A stretch of 64,000 nt of DNA from Odobenus rosmarus divergens (lineage: Eukaryota > Chordata > Mammalia > Carnivora > Odobenidae), in NCBI RefSeq assembly GCF_000321225.1, contig NW_004450397.1:969653-1033652 (forward strand), read 5' to 3'. Position 1 is the first letter of the stretch, and the number at the start of each line of letters is the position of its first letter. Shown here piece after piece: positions 10,730 through 22,754 of this stretch. The notes beneath the pieces are model-generated. The model did no database searches, was not told where the DNA came from, and saw only the letters and a program-made list of their open reading frames with translations. Position numbers and translations under genes: made by a program.

Positions 10730-12580
10730 TAAATGCTTACTCTCGATTTTTGTATTTATCTATAGAAGACCAGCACCAGTCTGTGGACCATGCTTTGAGT
10801 AAAACTGAGCTAGAGGACAGGTTTAGCACAAGTTATGCAATGAGTTTAACATATATTAATTTATATATTAGAAAATATATTTATTCACCTAGATTTTATT
10901 AAAGTAAAGCCAATTCCCAATTTCCTGCAAAATCTTGATATTTAAATTGTTTATGCTAGTTTAGTATAAAAGAAAATAAAGTGCTCCTTAAGAAAGATTA
11001 AGTTGAAAACAGAATAAAATATATATTGTCTTACTGAAGCAGGTAGATAGAAAAGCATTGGCTTATCAACTCAGCATTCATTTTTGTTCTCTGTGTGTGT
11101 ACATAAAATTGTTATTAAGGATCAACATGTAACATTGCTAATTACTTTTGAATATGGTAATTATTATTCTGTGGTTAAAATTATTTCATTTTCTTTCTGA
11201 CAGGCTCAGGGGATGTGATTTGTTCTTACTGAATATATTGATAATCACAGCAATGGAGAAACAAGATGACTAATGTCATGTTTATCCTTTCTGTCAAAGC
11301 TGGCAGATAAAAACAGGTTTCCACATTTGCCATTTTCCTAAATGTGGCAGCAGTTCATAATAGATCCCTAAATGCATTTTGACAAAGTGAAAATTTGTTT
11401 TACATCATGAAATCTGGGCAATGATTCTAGAAAAATGTGATAATTAAATTCAGAAAACAAGAAACGTGAAATAGATTTTTCCCACAGCATAGTAAGTAGC
11501 TTTGGGTAGCATACTATATAATGACATTGTTATTTAGTTTTTAATTTTCTTTTTCAAATGTTACTAACCATGGAGTATACTTAAGCACAATGGATAGAGT
11601 AATGAGATCAGTATTTACTGATTACTTTAAATAATTATCAACTTTTTTTTTCATAATTGGGGAATAAAATATCTTAACTAATTTTGGTATATGGATAAAA
11701 CTACAGTTAACTAATATTAGAATTTTCATTTGTGAAGCATTTCTTAGAGTGCATAAAGAACATCTAATAAGAGTTTATGGTAATGTTTTGAATTAAACAA
11801 ATAGTATTATAATCTATGCAGAGCTATTACTGTTGTGAAAAAACAAACCTTTCATGACATCATGAAACTGAAGTGTTTTAAATTTCACACTAATTCTGAA
11901 TAGAAAAAAGAGGTCGCTTGGATAAGCAATTTATAATAGCTAATGTCAATCAGTTGTAGAAAATTCCATAAAATTATGCCTTAATATTTAACAAAGTATA
12001 AAAGACAGTTTGGAAGTTATAAAATACAAAATAATCATTTTCCAATTATTTTATTAAGTGTCTAGTTTCCATTTAATTGCCCTACATAGAGAATACAATT
12101 ACAGATAGGTAATGGAAAAACCAACTAATAGCCCAATATGCCTCAGAAAATACATTTATTAGTGATGTATTAGAGTGTTTACACAGTGATGTCACAAATT
12201 GGTGTATTTGCAAATACTAGCTCAGTAAATGATTGTTTAATTAAAACATTAATATAGGAGGCATACAAGAGTAATAAGGTTCAAAGTGGCAATTTACTGA
12301 AACAACACTGACTGTGCCTTTCTCACACTGGAATTAACTTCATATTGTGTTGGCAGAGAAAAGCTTTAATTCATGTTAGTTATCATTGGAAGAGTCATCG
12401 TGGTATGGTATTAGTATCTCTCAGCTGCCAAAGAAATAACCTGTGACACAGCAATAATTCACCCTGAACCTCAGCAGGGGTGTGCTTTTTGGAGAACCAT
12501 GCTGTGGATTAAAGATTTACATGACTAAACTTTCTGAAAACATTGGGTTTCTTGAGGATTCTGTCCTTGGCCTGCTGCTC
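10730..12580. other. Unique AT-rich sequence without genes
   Basis: Free of recognisable repeats for 1.8 kb. The part at 11190-11420 has mixed composition (ggctcaggggatgtgatttg, aatgtggcagcagttcat), unlike its AT-rich surroundings, and might be a conserved non-coding element; conservation cannot be judged from one sequence. Confidence 0.5.
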
Positions 12581-12584
12581 TTCT

Positions 12585-13345
12585 AAGTCTTCTTGATTAA
12601 CTTACCTACTATCATGATTTCAACGCCCACAAAGCTCTCTAGTCTTGCCTTCTCCCAAGAAATTCATGTTCTTATATTCAGCTGCCTACTGACCAGGTAT
12701 TTTTGAAAGAAGATTCCATCGGCACCTTAAATTCAACTTGCCAAAATGTAAATCATTCCCTAACGGCCATTCTCTTTCTTATGGTCTCTAATTCTGTTGT
12801 TAGCATCAACATCTCCTAAGCACTTAAACTAGAAGGCTTGGGAATCTTAATTCTTGCTTCTCCTTTATCACTTACATCCCTAACTTTCCTCTAGTACCTC
12901 CAATCTGTCAGCTTCATAGACATGCAACCAATGAAATCACACAAGGGTCACTTGCCTAGAAGAGTCCCAAGTTTCTCTGCTGGTCTACTGTCACCATCTT
13001 GAAATTATGAAAATTTTTGGACAAGGAGCTTTGCATTTTCTTCCATTGGGTCCTGTAAATTATGTAGCCAGTCCTGCCGCCCATGCCCCTTATCCTCTGT
13101 AAAATCTGTGTTATAGCCTCTAAACACACTATGAAATTTCATACTTTCTTGTATTTATTCTCATTTTCTCTCTGCTGGGAATGTCTCATTTACTGATCAA
13201 ATCCTCAAATATTCATTTCTGGTGTCATCCCCCTCAAAGCTTTCCCTGCATAATTAAGCTACGTTAAGCACTCCTATAATAACACCACTTGAATAACACT
13301 ATTATTTGAATTACAAGACTGTATTATTACCTGTTTTTGTATCTC
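12585..13345 (+). repeat. L2 LINE fragment(s)
   Basis: C/T-rich text with L2-type phrases: ttatattcagctgcctactg, ccttaaattcaacttgccaa, and downstream ctctctgctgggaatgtctc...tcatccccctcaaagctttccctg, the 'ccttccctg' segment of the 3' half. Heavily diverged; possibly two pieces. Confidence 0.6.
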
Positions 13346-13599
13346 TTATGTTCTCTGACCTCACAGAAAGGAAGTAGGAATGACTTTGCAAATAACATAG
13401 TAACACACAGAAAACACATGATCAAGTTTAATTGTATGAATGAATAACATGAGGCAAAAAAAATACAATAAGAAACTCTGCTTTTAAGTTTTATGAATTA
13501 GTGTTGTTTCAGAACAAAAAGCTATTGGAGTTTTATGTTTTAATCAAATGAATAAAATAAGACTTGCATTATCAATTCTACATCCTAAACACCTTTTGA

Positions 13600-14115
13600 A
13601 TTTCTAAGGCTTCTCACTAGTTTCTTCCTCACCTCTATTCAGTCTGGTAACTTTCATTTCTGGCTTTACCTACTGTATGGGTTCATTTGTCTTTCCCCAA
13701 TCCATTCTCAATAATGAAGCCAGAAGGATCTTTAAAATAAAATTCAGACTGTGTATGCATAATAATTATTATTTGCCTACATTCTCCAGATTTCAGGTAA
13801 TATATAACTTTGTCAGCAATATCTAGAAAAATTATTTGGCCCATAAATTAAAGCAAGCCCCCCCCAAACACACACACACCACACAGACAGGTACACACCT
13901 TTAATGTCTCTCATTGTACTTTTTTTTTTTTTTAGCACTTAGCTGACTTTGTGATTCATAACTTTTGGTGAGATGAATTAATAAAGTTTGTCTCCCTTAC
14001 TAGATTGAAGATTTTTAGTTAGGGATTATGCTTTACTTTGCTCCACATTCTATCATCAATATACCTGGCAGATAGTAGGTATCCAAAAAGAATTTGTGAA
14101 AGTAATGTTGGATAG
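13600..14115 (+). repeat. L2 LINE fragment, 3' end
   Basis: The piece ccattctcaataatgaagccagaaggatctttaaaataaaattcagactg matches the L2 segment 'cagccagagtgatctttctaaaa'. The end (tagattgaagatttttagtt...atacctggcagatagtaggt) matches the terminal 'cctggcacatagtagg' motif. Interrupted by C/A- and T-rich simple sequence. Confidence 0.65.
13856..13934. repeat. C-run/CA repeat and poly-T tract
   Basis: A short C run and CA repeat at 13858-13882, then a run of T at about 13919-13934. Both sit inside the L2 remnant. Confidence 0.7.
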
Positions 14116-14689
14116 CAGTATTTTGTAAACATATGATGTATGTATATATCCTGATGATAAATATTATTCTCATTCTCCTCTGTCCTCTTTAAAAATACAA
14201 TAGTTTGTATTGGTTGCCTAATTTATGGTTCTTCACATTGTACTTCCTTACACTACATACATGTAGGTATCTCTAAAGATCACCAAGAAGCATTCCATAG
14301 TTCATTTATTTAGTGTGTATATCTGAGTTCTTCCCCGAAGACTCTATTGAACATCTGAGAACTCAAGAAAAATGATGCAGAAGGCCCACAACTTTGCAAA
14401 GAATAAAATACCACTTTCCTCACTTATGCATTAACACAAGTTAGCAAGTTTTATAAATATGTAACTAGGAACTATAAAAATCTTTTCCTATCTCTGACCC
14501 ACAGGGCTTCAAACATTATTTTAAGTAAATCCCTTGAAGACTGCCATAAGTCCATAAAATAACTCTTATAAAATGACCTCTTCATGAGACAAAACCTAAA
14601 GACAACACCACTTCAGAAGTTTACATTCAATTATGAGGATCCATCTAACTATTTCTCTGCTCCTGCTTGTGCTTTCAGAATGGCTTTTG

Positions 14690-14880
14690 GAACAGTGATT
14701 CTTACATATTCTAAAACCTTAAACCTCAGTTTCCTTACCTATAAAATGGTATAGAAATGATACCACTACTACAATGTAATTATAAAGATTAAATGAGAAG
14801 ATCTATTTAAAATCCACAGTATACTGTTTGTCAACTTAGTAGTATACAATAAATCTTAGCTAAAAATAGTAAATACTCAA
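14690..14880 (+). repeat. MIR SINE
   Basis: Forward MIR: aacctcagtttccttaccta, taaaatggtatagaaatgat, aagattaaatgagaagat, and a cttagtagtatacaataaat ending equivalent to 'catagtaagcgctcaataaatg'. Confidence 0.8.
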
Positions 14881-14884
14881 AACT

Positions 14885-17150
14885 TTGGTAAGAGTCTAGA
14901 AACCACAGAGATATGAATAAAAATGACAGAGCACTATAAAGTTTCAACTAGAAGGCAAAAACCAAAGCTGGAAGATTGTGTTTGTCTGTCAGACAGTTTG
15001 ACTGGTTCTCATTAGCTCCTCTCTGGCACTTGCTTTTCTCCCTACACTTCTGCCACTTTGATAGGCTATGCAAAATTACACCTCCAATGTAATCAGATAA
15101 AGAATCCAAAAGGAACTGTTACAATTAATTTGAGAACGAGGCATGGAAGATAAACGTGCAGTACACCCTCAGGACCACAAACACTTCACATTTATCTCTA
15201 TTTATCCACATGTCAATTAATGAACCAACTGGCTATAAGTCTTTAATAAGAAGTAATCATTTCCAACTAAAGTCACCAAATTCCTATAATTCAAATCTGC
15301 ATTCTGTGGTGACTTTTAAATGAAAAGAAAACATGTTTTCAAAAGCAATGTTCCCTTCTTGAATATTTCCACTTTATTGCTTTTGAATCGCCCAAGTTCA
15401 AATGAGACAATTAAATGCTGGGTCTTTTTTTGTTGTTGTTCAGAGGCAAGATGAAGGTAATTTGCTGCTTCATGCATCTGTTTCCTCATCAGCACAGTGA
15501 GGACTAGGCTAATTAGGGGATGAGAACAATATGGTCATATGGATAGGCCAGATTGCTTGTCACTCCGTTTTTCAATATGTGGGCTCTGTTTGGAGGAGAG
15601 GAAACAGATAATGATTCTCTGGCGTCTCTCTTGCAATGCATGAAAAGAAAGAACTGTGAAGTGTTCAGATGTTTACCTGCTTATTTTTAGCTTTCATCCT
15701 AGAAATAATCTTACTGGGCTGTGTCATTTGTTTTGTCTTTATTAGAAGGCTTCAACCAAGTCTACTAACTTCCATCAAGAACACACAAACCCAACCAACC
15801 CACCCAAGTTCAATGCATTATTCTGAAATACTTTATGGGCCAGAAAAGTAAGTCCAAAAACAGGCAAATATATCCCATTTTCAGAAAGTCTAATTTAATG
15901 AAATTCATTGACTAAGGAAAAAAATTATTATTTAAAAACATAAGAATAATTCTAGAGTTTTCACCAGACATGTTTTCTGGTGCCAGTCTGTCTTCAAACA
16001 CTTTGCAGGTAGAATCTAGACACAAGAATGTCCAGTCACAGGCCTGGCTTGGAAATGTGAACTGGTACAATTATATTCTCTCTCTCATACACTTGAACTA
16101 GGAAATGTCAAAAGAATGAGTGGAAAAAGAAGTTGAAAACATGCAAGAGTTTCACAAGTAAGCACAAGGAAAAGTTATGAATAAATATAAAATAAGAGTG
16201 AGAAAGTAGCTAGATGGTAAAGTATGGAACCAATATACAGAGAAAAGCAGAGATATCATGAGAGTGTGTGTGCACATGCATGCAAGAGAGAGAAACAAAT
16301 AAAGGAAAGTACTGGCTTCTACTTCTGACAGCTCCAGGATCCTATTACCCTGAAAGTTCCAGATTCCTAGTGTCTTAAAGTCTGCAGGTACCAGTTCCTA
16401 TAGAGTCTGACCATTCTGCATATCCTATCTTTGGATTTTCTTCAAGTCTACCATCTCTCTTATTAATAATGTTATAAGCCGAATACTATCAAGACCAGAT
16501 CTGGACTAGATCACCAATAGAAACTGTTATATTTTGATCTCAAATATTGTCAGAAATCCTACCTCCCTCCCCAAACCTCCAAAGATCAATTTGGGCGTAA
16601 AAATGGTGACTTACTGTGTCTTCCTCACTGAGTTCCCACTTCTGCTGCATTCTCTATCCTAACCCTAAATTTCACCTTCAGCATTGTTGTGTTTCTTTTC
16701 TGCACCATGATTGTCCAGCTGGGCACTACATTCAAGGGTGTATACATGGCCAACTTTATTAAAGTGTAAAACAAGGAGTGCTACATCACAGCAAATAACT
16801 TAAATACAAGGCATCCCTAATTCTTAAAGTCCCTCAGCCATTTTTATCATAAAAGAATTCTACTTAGCATCTTCTAAGAAAAGTCCTGTTTTCTTGTGAT
16901 GTTGCTAGATTCCCTCTGACTCCCCTGATTCCCTGAACCGCGCCCCCCACAAATCCTTATAATCTCTAAGAGTTACCTCTTTCTCTCACCTTAGCCACCC
17001 TGACCAGGGAATCTTATCTCCATTAGCCATTAAACATGCCAATGAAACCACACTCCAAAGGATAACCCCTTTTCTTTCTCCCCAAGAATCCTGAAGTTGC
17101 AAGTTAGGAAAAGCAACTTTTTTTATGAAAACAAGAGCACCCAAGATTGA
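14885..17150. other. Unique sequence without recognised genes
   Basis: No confident repeat over 2.2 kb. It contains a possible conserved element or exon at 15360-15860 (separate entry), a GT/GCA-rich stretch near 16262, and C/T-rich sequence at 16540-17060 that I cannot assign. Confidence 0.5.
15746..15847 (+). other. Candidate small exon (weak)
   Basis: A pyrimidine-rich stretch (gtcatttgttttgtctttattag) ends in AG at 15744-15745. A strong donor-like site (cagaaaa|gtaagt) follows at 15848, giving a 102-nt interval inside an open frame (15669-15851). The upstream part of that frame encodes a hydrophobic membrane-like segment. Sequence signals alone are weak proof. The surrounding region (15360-15760) is free of visible repeats and has TAATTA homeodomain-type motifs. 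Confidence 0.2.
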
Positions 17151-17154
17151 ATAG

Positions 17155-17350
17155 TTACTGTGTGCCAAGTACTAAGCTTAAGAGTCATTAACTCACTTAA
17201 TTCTTGTATTTCCCTTATGTTGAAGGTTCTGTTAATGTTCCTATTTTAGTGACAAAGAAACTTGCCTCAGGCCTGTGATGTTAGTATAGGGCTGAGTCTA
17301 TAATAGAGTCTGAACTAGCACTGGCACCTCTGCTCACACCATGCCAGTCC
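17155..17350 (-). repeat. MIR SINE, reverse
   Basis: Complement of MIR: actgtgtgccaagtactaag, cattaactcacttaattctt, cctattttagtgacaaagaaacttgcctcagg. Confidence 0.75.
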
Positions 17351-17984
17351 TGCCTCTGCCATGTTGCCTGGTATATAACCTTACAATAAATAAAGTTTAA
17401 ATGCTGATGATAGAAAATACATTGAAAATTCCTCTGGGATATGTTCCGTGGAGACCATAAGCTCTAGAACTGGCGAAACACTGGAATAGTAAGAAGTAGC
17501 ACATACAGAAGTTTTGACAAAAGTAAATGTCAGTTTAACAGAGGACTTTATGATGATTTCTGCCTAACAGTAGTTCATGGTGTCACACAGAAAATCTCCA
17601 ATGAAGCTTCATATGTTATTAGAAAGTCATTCCCATATTTATGGCAGTTCTATTTTTTTTCTGTCATGTTTACAGGCAAAGAAAATTTCTAAAGGTATTT
17701 CTACATAGTTAGGCTTTTCAATTAAATAAAAGCACTATTAAATTCTCACTTTTAAGTTTTGTGGACATTAATTATTACTTAGGTGAAGACCTTATTTTCA
17801 ACCTGCCTCTAGGCAAGCGGAAAACATCAAAGGAAGATAACACATTTAAAATACCTTCTAATATTTAGGAAAAATAATGTGCTTCATCTATTCAATAAAG
17901 TATGACATTTCATTGAATATCTATGTAAAGCAAAGACTCCTAACGCATGTGAAATTAGACCTTATTAATATAGGCATAATATCA

Positions 17985-18200
17985 AGTGCATTTTACCAGG
18001 AATGCACGGTATGTAAAAAGCTTGGCACATTGGAAGAACCAAAAGGAGGCCAGTGTTGCTGGAATATAGGGAAGAGTAGCAAAAGAAAAGAAAGATAAGA
18101 AAACACTATATAGTGCAGGGCTTTCTCAGCCAAGGAGGATGGTTTGGATCTTGTTTAAAGAGAAATGAGAAATCTTTAAAGATAAGTGCATAATATTCTC
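17985..18200 (-). repeat. L2 LINE fragment, reverse
   Basis: Phrases aaaggaggccagtgttgctgg and gcagggctttctcagccaagg match the reverse strand of the L2 3' half ('aaggaggccagtgtggctgg', 'agggccttgtaggcc'). Confidence 0.65.
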
Positions 18201-18995
18201 CATGTGTCTTGAAATAAGAACTAAAGAGCTACTCTATTCTTATCACAATCTTTAAAGATAGTGCCTCATTATACAATACATGTGTGTAAATAGCATGTCT
18301 GTGAATTGAGTTGCGGTGTGCTATTGTTGTGCCAATATCAGGGAGACACCACAGAGATGCAAGCAAGCAAGCCATATGTGCTCTTGGCATCGCTGACACA
18401 CTGTACAGTTATGGCATATGCCTTGAGTGTCTTAAAAGTATGCTGTTACTAGTTTTACTATGTTTGATTATATATTTAAGTTTATTTGGAGGCTTTTAAA
18501 AAGAAATTACTTCATACTTATAATCTTATGATTATGGAGTTAGTAACTAATAACAATGTGCTATTTGCTCAAAGGAATATACGTTTGTAGCCAAGTTTCC
18601 TGAAGCAGCTTTTAAATTTACATAAATGCAATTGCCGTCTCAATTTTTAAGGCTTTAAAAATTTGCATTTTGAGCAAACTTTAGTATGATTATATCTATT
18701 CTAAAACCTTTCCTAATTTTATACACATGCATACATACATGTAAGTTATATATATCATATATATACCTTATCTATTTATTACATTATATTACACAAAATT
18801 CAGGTCTAAAAATTACATATATAAAATATGTTATATATGTCAGTTATATATATTTTATAAATTATAGATCTGTAAGTTATTTATCACAAACACATATGTA
18901 TGCATATATATGCATACATATAAAATCTTTTTGAAAGCAAATTTTAATGAATTGATACCTAAGACATCTTGCAAAGATTTAAAAAAAAAAAAAAT
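18200..18995. other. Unique sequence with AT microsatellite
   Basis: The interval 18300-18430 is less AT-rich with two CpGs and no repeat match. From about 18715 to 18930 the sequence is a TA/CATA microsatellite-like tract. No gene seen. Confidence 0.5.
18715..18930. repeat. AT/CATA low-complexity tract
   Basis: Imperfect runs of tata, catacatacat and gttatatat, with several short palindromes. It explains the Tyr/Ile-rich 82-residue frame at 18686-18934. Confidence 0.8.
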
Positions 18996-18998
18996 AGA

Positions 18999-19195
18999 AT
19001 GAGGGCGCCTGGGTGGCTCACTTGGTTAAGCGACTGCCTTCAGCTCAGGTCATGATCCTGGAGTCCAGGGATCGAGTCCCACATCGGGCTCCCTGCTCAG
19101 CAGGGAGTCTGCTTCTCCCTCTGACCCTCTTCCCTCTCGTGCTCTCTAGCTCTCATTCTCTCTCTCTCAAATAAATAAATAAAATCTTTAAAAAA
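18999..19195 (+). mobile_element. Arctoid SINE (SINEC), young
   Basis: Consensus-like head (gggcgcctgggtggctcactt), B-box-like gggatcgagtccc, CT-rich segment and aaataaataaataaaatctt tail. A duplication (agacatcttgcaaag) lies at 18962-18976 and right after the tail at 19198. About 24 extra bases including a 14-A run separate the left duplication from the SINE head. Confidence 0.96.
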
Positions 19196-19389
19196 AAAGA
19201 CATCTTGCAAAGGTACAAATTGCTCATTATTTGATAATGAAAATCATTATGTGCAAATTTTATGCCATACAAATTAGGAACTCTAAAACAGAAAACACAA
19301 GGAAAGAGATATGCTTTTTAAATTCAGCATAGAGAGGTTCTAGGTAGAACACTTCTGTCTCCACCACAGAGGACAAAAGAAACTCTAAA

Positions 19390-19560
19390 AGAAGGCATTG
19401 ACCCTTGAATCAAATTCCAGTTCTTCTAGTATCAAATGTGTGACCAATGGAAAACCTACCCAGTTTGGGCCCTAATCTATTCAACTCTAAAACAGCGATG
19501 TTCTTTGCAAAGCTGCAGCAAGATCAAAAGAGGTAATACTTGATACCTAGGAGAGTCAAC
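19390..19560 (+). repeat. MIR SINE fragment
   Basis: Forward MIR: gaatcaaattccagttcttc, atgtgtgaccaatggaaaac, ctattcaactctaaaacagcgatg, agatcaaaagaggtaatac. The first half is the clearer. Confidence 0.6.
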
Positions 19561-19564
19561 ACCC

Positions 19565-20260
19565 ATTTCTTTCCCGTGTCTTTTGTAAAATTACTTCAGC
19601 AGCATGCCATGAAATAAAGTATTCACAGTAATGTTTACCAAAGATGAAGTACCTACAAAAAATTGCTGCAAACTGTTGAAGCCACAAAGTATTTAAGGAA
19701 AGCTAGAAAAATAACATTTCTATCAAAATGTTTCCAGATTCAGATATGTTTAAAAGAGTAAGCACTGGTAAATCTACCTATATATTTAGTTATTATTCTG
19801 TAAGTCTTCTCTACACAACAGGCCCTGGTATGGTAAGCATCAATCAAGTCTTTTGAACCCAAAATACAAACTTAACAAGAGAATAATACACATCACACTT
19901 CTCAATAAACAGTCTGGGGATTTACTCTAAGTTTAGAATAGTTCTTCCAACATTTAGAGTTCATTTTAAACAGGGTTGATACTGACTAGTCCAAGGTTTC
20001 AATTCATAAACATATTCATGAATTAGATGTGTTTCACTTGGAAATGGCTATACACTGCCTGGGCTAAATTTAAAAACAAAACCAAAACAAACAAACCAAC
20101 CAAAAATCCCACCAAGCCTTCTGACTGAGTGCATTAAGGTCTGCAGAAATAAATCCACAACTTCCTTAAGGTTTCTAAAGGAATTTTCTTAGGAAAAGGG
20201 ATATTTCTCCTTCAGCAAGTGAGAGCACATGAATAAGGGTTTGAGGGAGGAATATGGCAT
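19565..20260. other. Unique sequence without genes
   Basis: No recognised feature. An A/C-rich stretch (aaaacaaaaccaaaacaaac) occurs near 20073. Confidence 0.5.
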
Positions 20261-20264
20261 AATA

Positions 20265-20450
20265 ATCAGTATTAGCTTCCATAATTTGGATAAGCATTTT
20301 AGAATTAAATTATTTTAAAATCCTTAATCTTATTTGATTCTTACAAATATCCTGAAATAAGTTTTGTTATGTTACAGATGAAAACACTGAAACTCCAAAA
20401 GGTTTATAACATTTCAGTGATCACACAAGGCAAGCCTTAAAAGAAATTCA
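20265..20450 (-). repeat. MIR SINE, reverse
   Basis: Complement of MIR: ccttaatcttatttgattcttacaaatatcctg, ttacagatgaaaacactgaaactcc, catttcagtgatcacacaag. Confidence 0.7.
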
Positions 20451-20454
20451 GCAA

Positions 20455-21125
20455 TATGCTTGTAGCTAGAGGGAAGTAAGACATTTAACTCAATTTCCTT
20501 GTTGATATTTTTGGGAACATAAAGGCTTGATTAAGACCAGCTAGCTAGGATCAGTCAGGTACTAAAGTGATTGTCTTCTATTCCCTAGCCTAATATTCTT
20601 GTCACTATACCATTCTGCCTTATGCATAGGTGAACACGACAGGGTGAGTGGCTGGGACCAATCATTTCACTGCTCTCGGTGAACCTAAAACAAAAAGACA
20701 GGTACCCACAGAGTGACTACTTAACCCACGCTTCTCTCAGAGCAAAGGTTGTACCATCTGCTGAGCTTCTATCCTCATCTTCCTGTGAAATTAACTGGAA
20801 CAGATGACTGACATGATGTTTTCTGTACTCAATTTTTGCAGGAAGAAAATTAAAAAGATAATTAAGTAAAGAACAATCAGGATTAATAAGGACCTTGATT
20901 ATATTTTAGAGGTGAATTCACATCTATCAGATGTGATCCTCACTGAATTTCCCTTGTTAGAATTATTTCTTATCTGAAGAAAGATTCTTCTGGGTATGTT
21001 TTCCTAGCAATAGCTAGGTTTTTGGTTTTCTGATATTTTTTGACATAAAGTTTTTTTAAAACCTCATGGGTGTGAAAAATACATCCTATATTTCATATGT
21101 ACTTATTATCTACTAAATTGAGTTT
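20455..21125. other. Unique sequence without genes
   Basis: Nothing recognised. Mixed composition around 20630-20780; otherwise AT-rich. Confidence 0.45.
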
Positions 21126-21127
21126 TT

Positions 21128-21540
21128 TAAAAAGATTTATTTATTGAGGGTGCCTGGGTGGCTCAGTTGGTTAAGCGACTGCCTTCGGCTCAGGTCATGA
21201 TCCTGGAGTTCCGGGATCGAGTCCCGCATCGGGCTCCCCGCTCAGCAGGGAGTCTGCTTCTCCCTCTGACCCTCCCCCCTCTCATGCTCTCTCTCTCTCA
21301 TTCTCTCTCTCTCAAATAAATAAAAAGATTTATTTATTGAGAGAGCATGCAAGACTGCATGAGTGAGCACAAGCAGAGAGGGGTAGGGTGCAGAGGGAGA
21401 GGGAGAAAGAATCCCAAGCAGACTCTATACTGAGCACAGAGCCCACACCATGCACGGGGCTCGATCCCAGGACCCTGAGATCATGACCTGAGCAAAAATC
21501 AAGAGTCAGACACTTAACTGATTGAGCAACCCAGGTGCCC
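21128..21540 (-). mobile_element. Arctoid SINE (SINEC), reverse, split by a younger SINE
   Basis: The tail side (aaaaagatttatttattgag) is at 21128-21147 and the rest at 21326-21540 (gatcatgacctgagc, gattgagcaacccaggtgccc). The forward SINE at 21148-21325 sits inside it, flanked by a direct copy of the tail-side 20 bp. Confidence 0.94.
21148..21325 (+). mobile_element. Arctoid SINE (SINEC), young, nested
   Basis: Close to consensus: gggtgcctgggtggctcagt, ggttaagcgactgccttcgg, gggatcgagtcccgcatcgg, tctctctctcaaataaataa. The target duplication aaaaagatttatttattgag is exact, which fits a recent insertion into an older reverse SINE. Confidence 0.97.
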
Positions 21541-21734
21541 TTCAAGTGCTTAACCAAAATGCTTTCAGGCCCAATAGCCAATTCCCCACATTTTCCCATA
21601 TTTCTCTACAGAAAACTCTCTACAGTTTAGACACTAAATATTTTCCCGCCTCTTTGTCTAAAGATACTGTCCTAACTTAGACCCTCATCTCCTTTTTGCA
21701 GACTCCTGCAAAGCCTCTGGTCTCTTTTTATTTA

Positions 21735-22125
21735 TTTATTATGTTATATTAATCACCATACATTACATCATTAGCTTTTGATATAGTGTTCCATGATTCA
21801 CTGTTCGCATATAACACCCAGGGCTCCATTCAGTACGTAACCTCTTTAATACCCATCACCAGGCTAACCCATCCCCCCATCCCCCTCCCCTCTAGAACCC
21901 TCAGTTTGTTTTTCAGAGTCCATAGTCTCTCATGGTTCATCTCCCCCTCCGATTTCTCCCCTTCATTTTTCCCTTCCTGCTATCTTCTTTTTCTTTTTTT
22001 TTTAACATATAATGTATTATTTGTTTCAGAGGTATATATCTGTGATTCAACAGCCTTATACAATTCACAGCGCTCACCATAGCACATACCCTCCCCAATG
22101 TCTATCACCCAGCCACCCCATCCCT
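21735..22125 (-). mobile_element. Carnivore L1 3' end, reverse
   Basis: The complementary tail (tttatttatttattatgtta) is followed by the 3' UTR typical of young carnivore L1: tgatatagtgttccatgatt, cccatcaccaggctaaccca, tctcatggttcatctccccc, gtttcagaggta. About 390 bp are retained; 5' truncated. The 98- and 63-residue frames here are read through non-coding L1 DNA. Confidence 0.93.
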
Positions 22126-22370
22126 TTTATTTCTGCTATTAATTTCAAAAGCACAGAATCCAATCTTTCCATTGTGTTCCTTATACACTGTAGTTGTTTC
22201 TAAAGTAGTATCAATGTTCTATTTCTTGATCTGGGTGCTAGTTATACAGATGTGCTAAGTTTGTGAGAATGTATCAATCTGCACACTAATGATATGTGCA
22301 TTTTTCTGTAGGTGTATTATAATTCAATTTAAAAAGACTCAGAGTCCTAAATATCTATTGTGACTTCTGG

Positions 22371-22620
22371 CCCACCACTTGAAATTTTCTGTAAAACACG
22401 TTTCGCTCAAATAAAGGTACAAGAATGGAGTGGAATTGTATAAGTTATCTTTTCAGATATATAACGGAGTCTATAAAATATATAATATTCATCACAAGGC
22501 AAATTTATGATTGTCAGAAAGCACTGAAATTTTGAAGTTACTAAGTCTTTTAATGAGAGAAATTTAGTTTTTGCTATATCTGATTTCTCTTCAGCTTCTC
22601 AGATCTTTTCAGGTTTTTCA
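22371..22620. repeat. 250-bp direct duplication, copy 1
   Basis: Matches 23578-23827 at a constant offset of 1207 bp with no indel and about 13 substitutions by hand count. Not recognised as a known transposon. It begins at cccaccacttgaaattttct. Confidence 0.9.
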
Positions 22621-22754
22621 GGGAAAATCATTTAAAAAAAAGTAAAGAGGTGTTTAAAGTAGTGTAGCACACCAAAAAAATACTTGAATTGAAAAAAAAA
22701 AAAAACCTCAGTGTCTCCACCTAGAGGACAAAAGAAAACTGGGCTGTTTTGCTT

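Noticed and set aside
21786..22203. 98- and 63-residue frames with Pro/Ser/Leu-rich text, recurring at 28448, 54072, 61043 and 63048
   Set aside because: The recurrence looks like a protein family, but all copies are read from the L1 3' UTR, which is non-coding.
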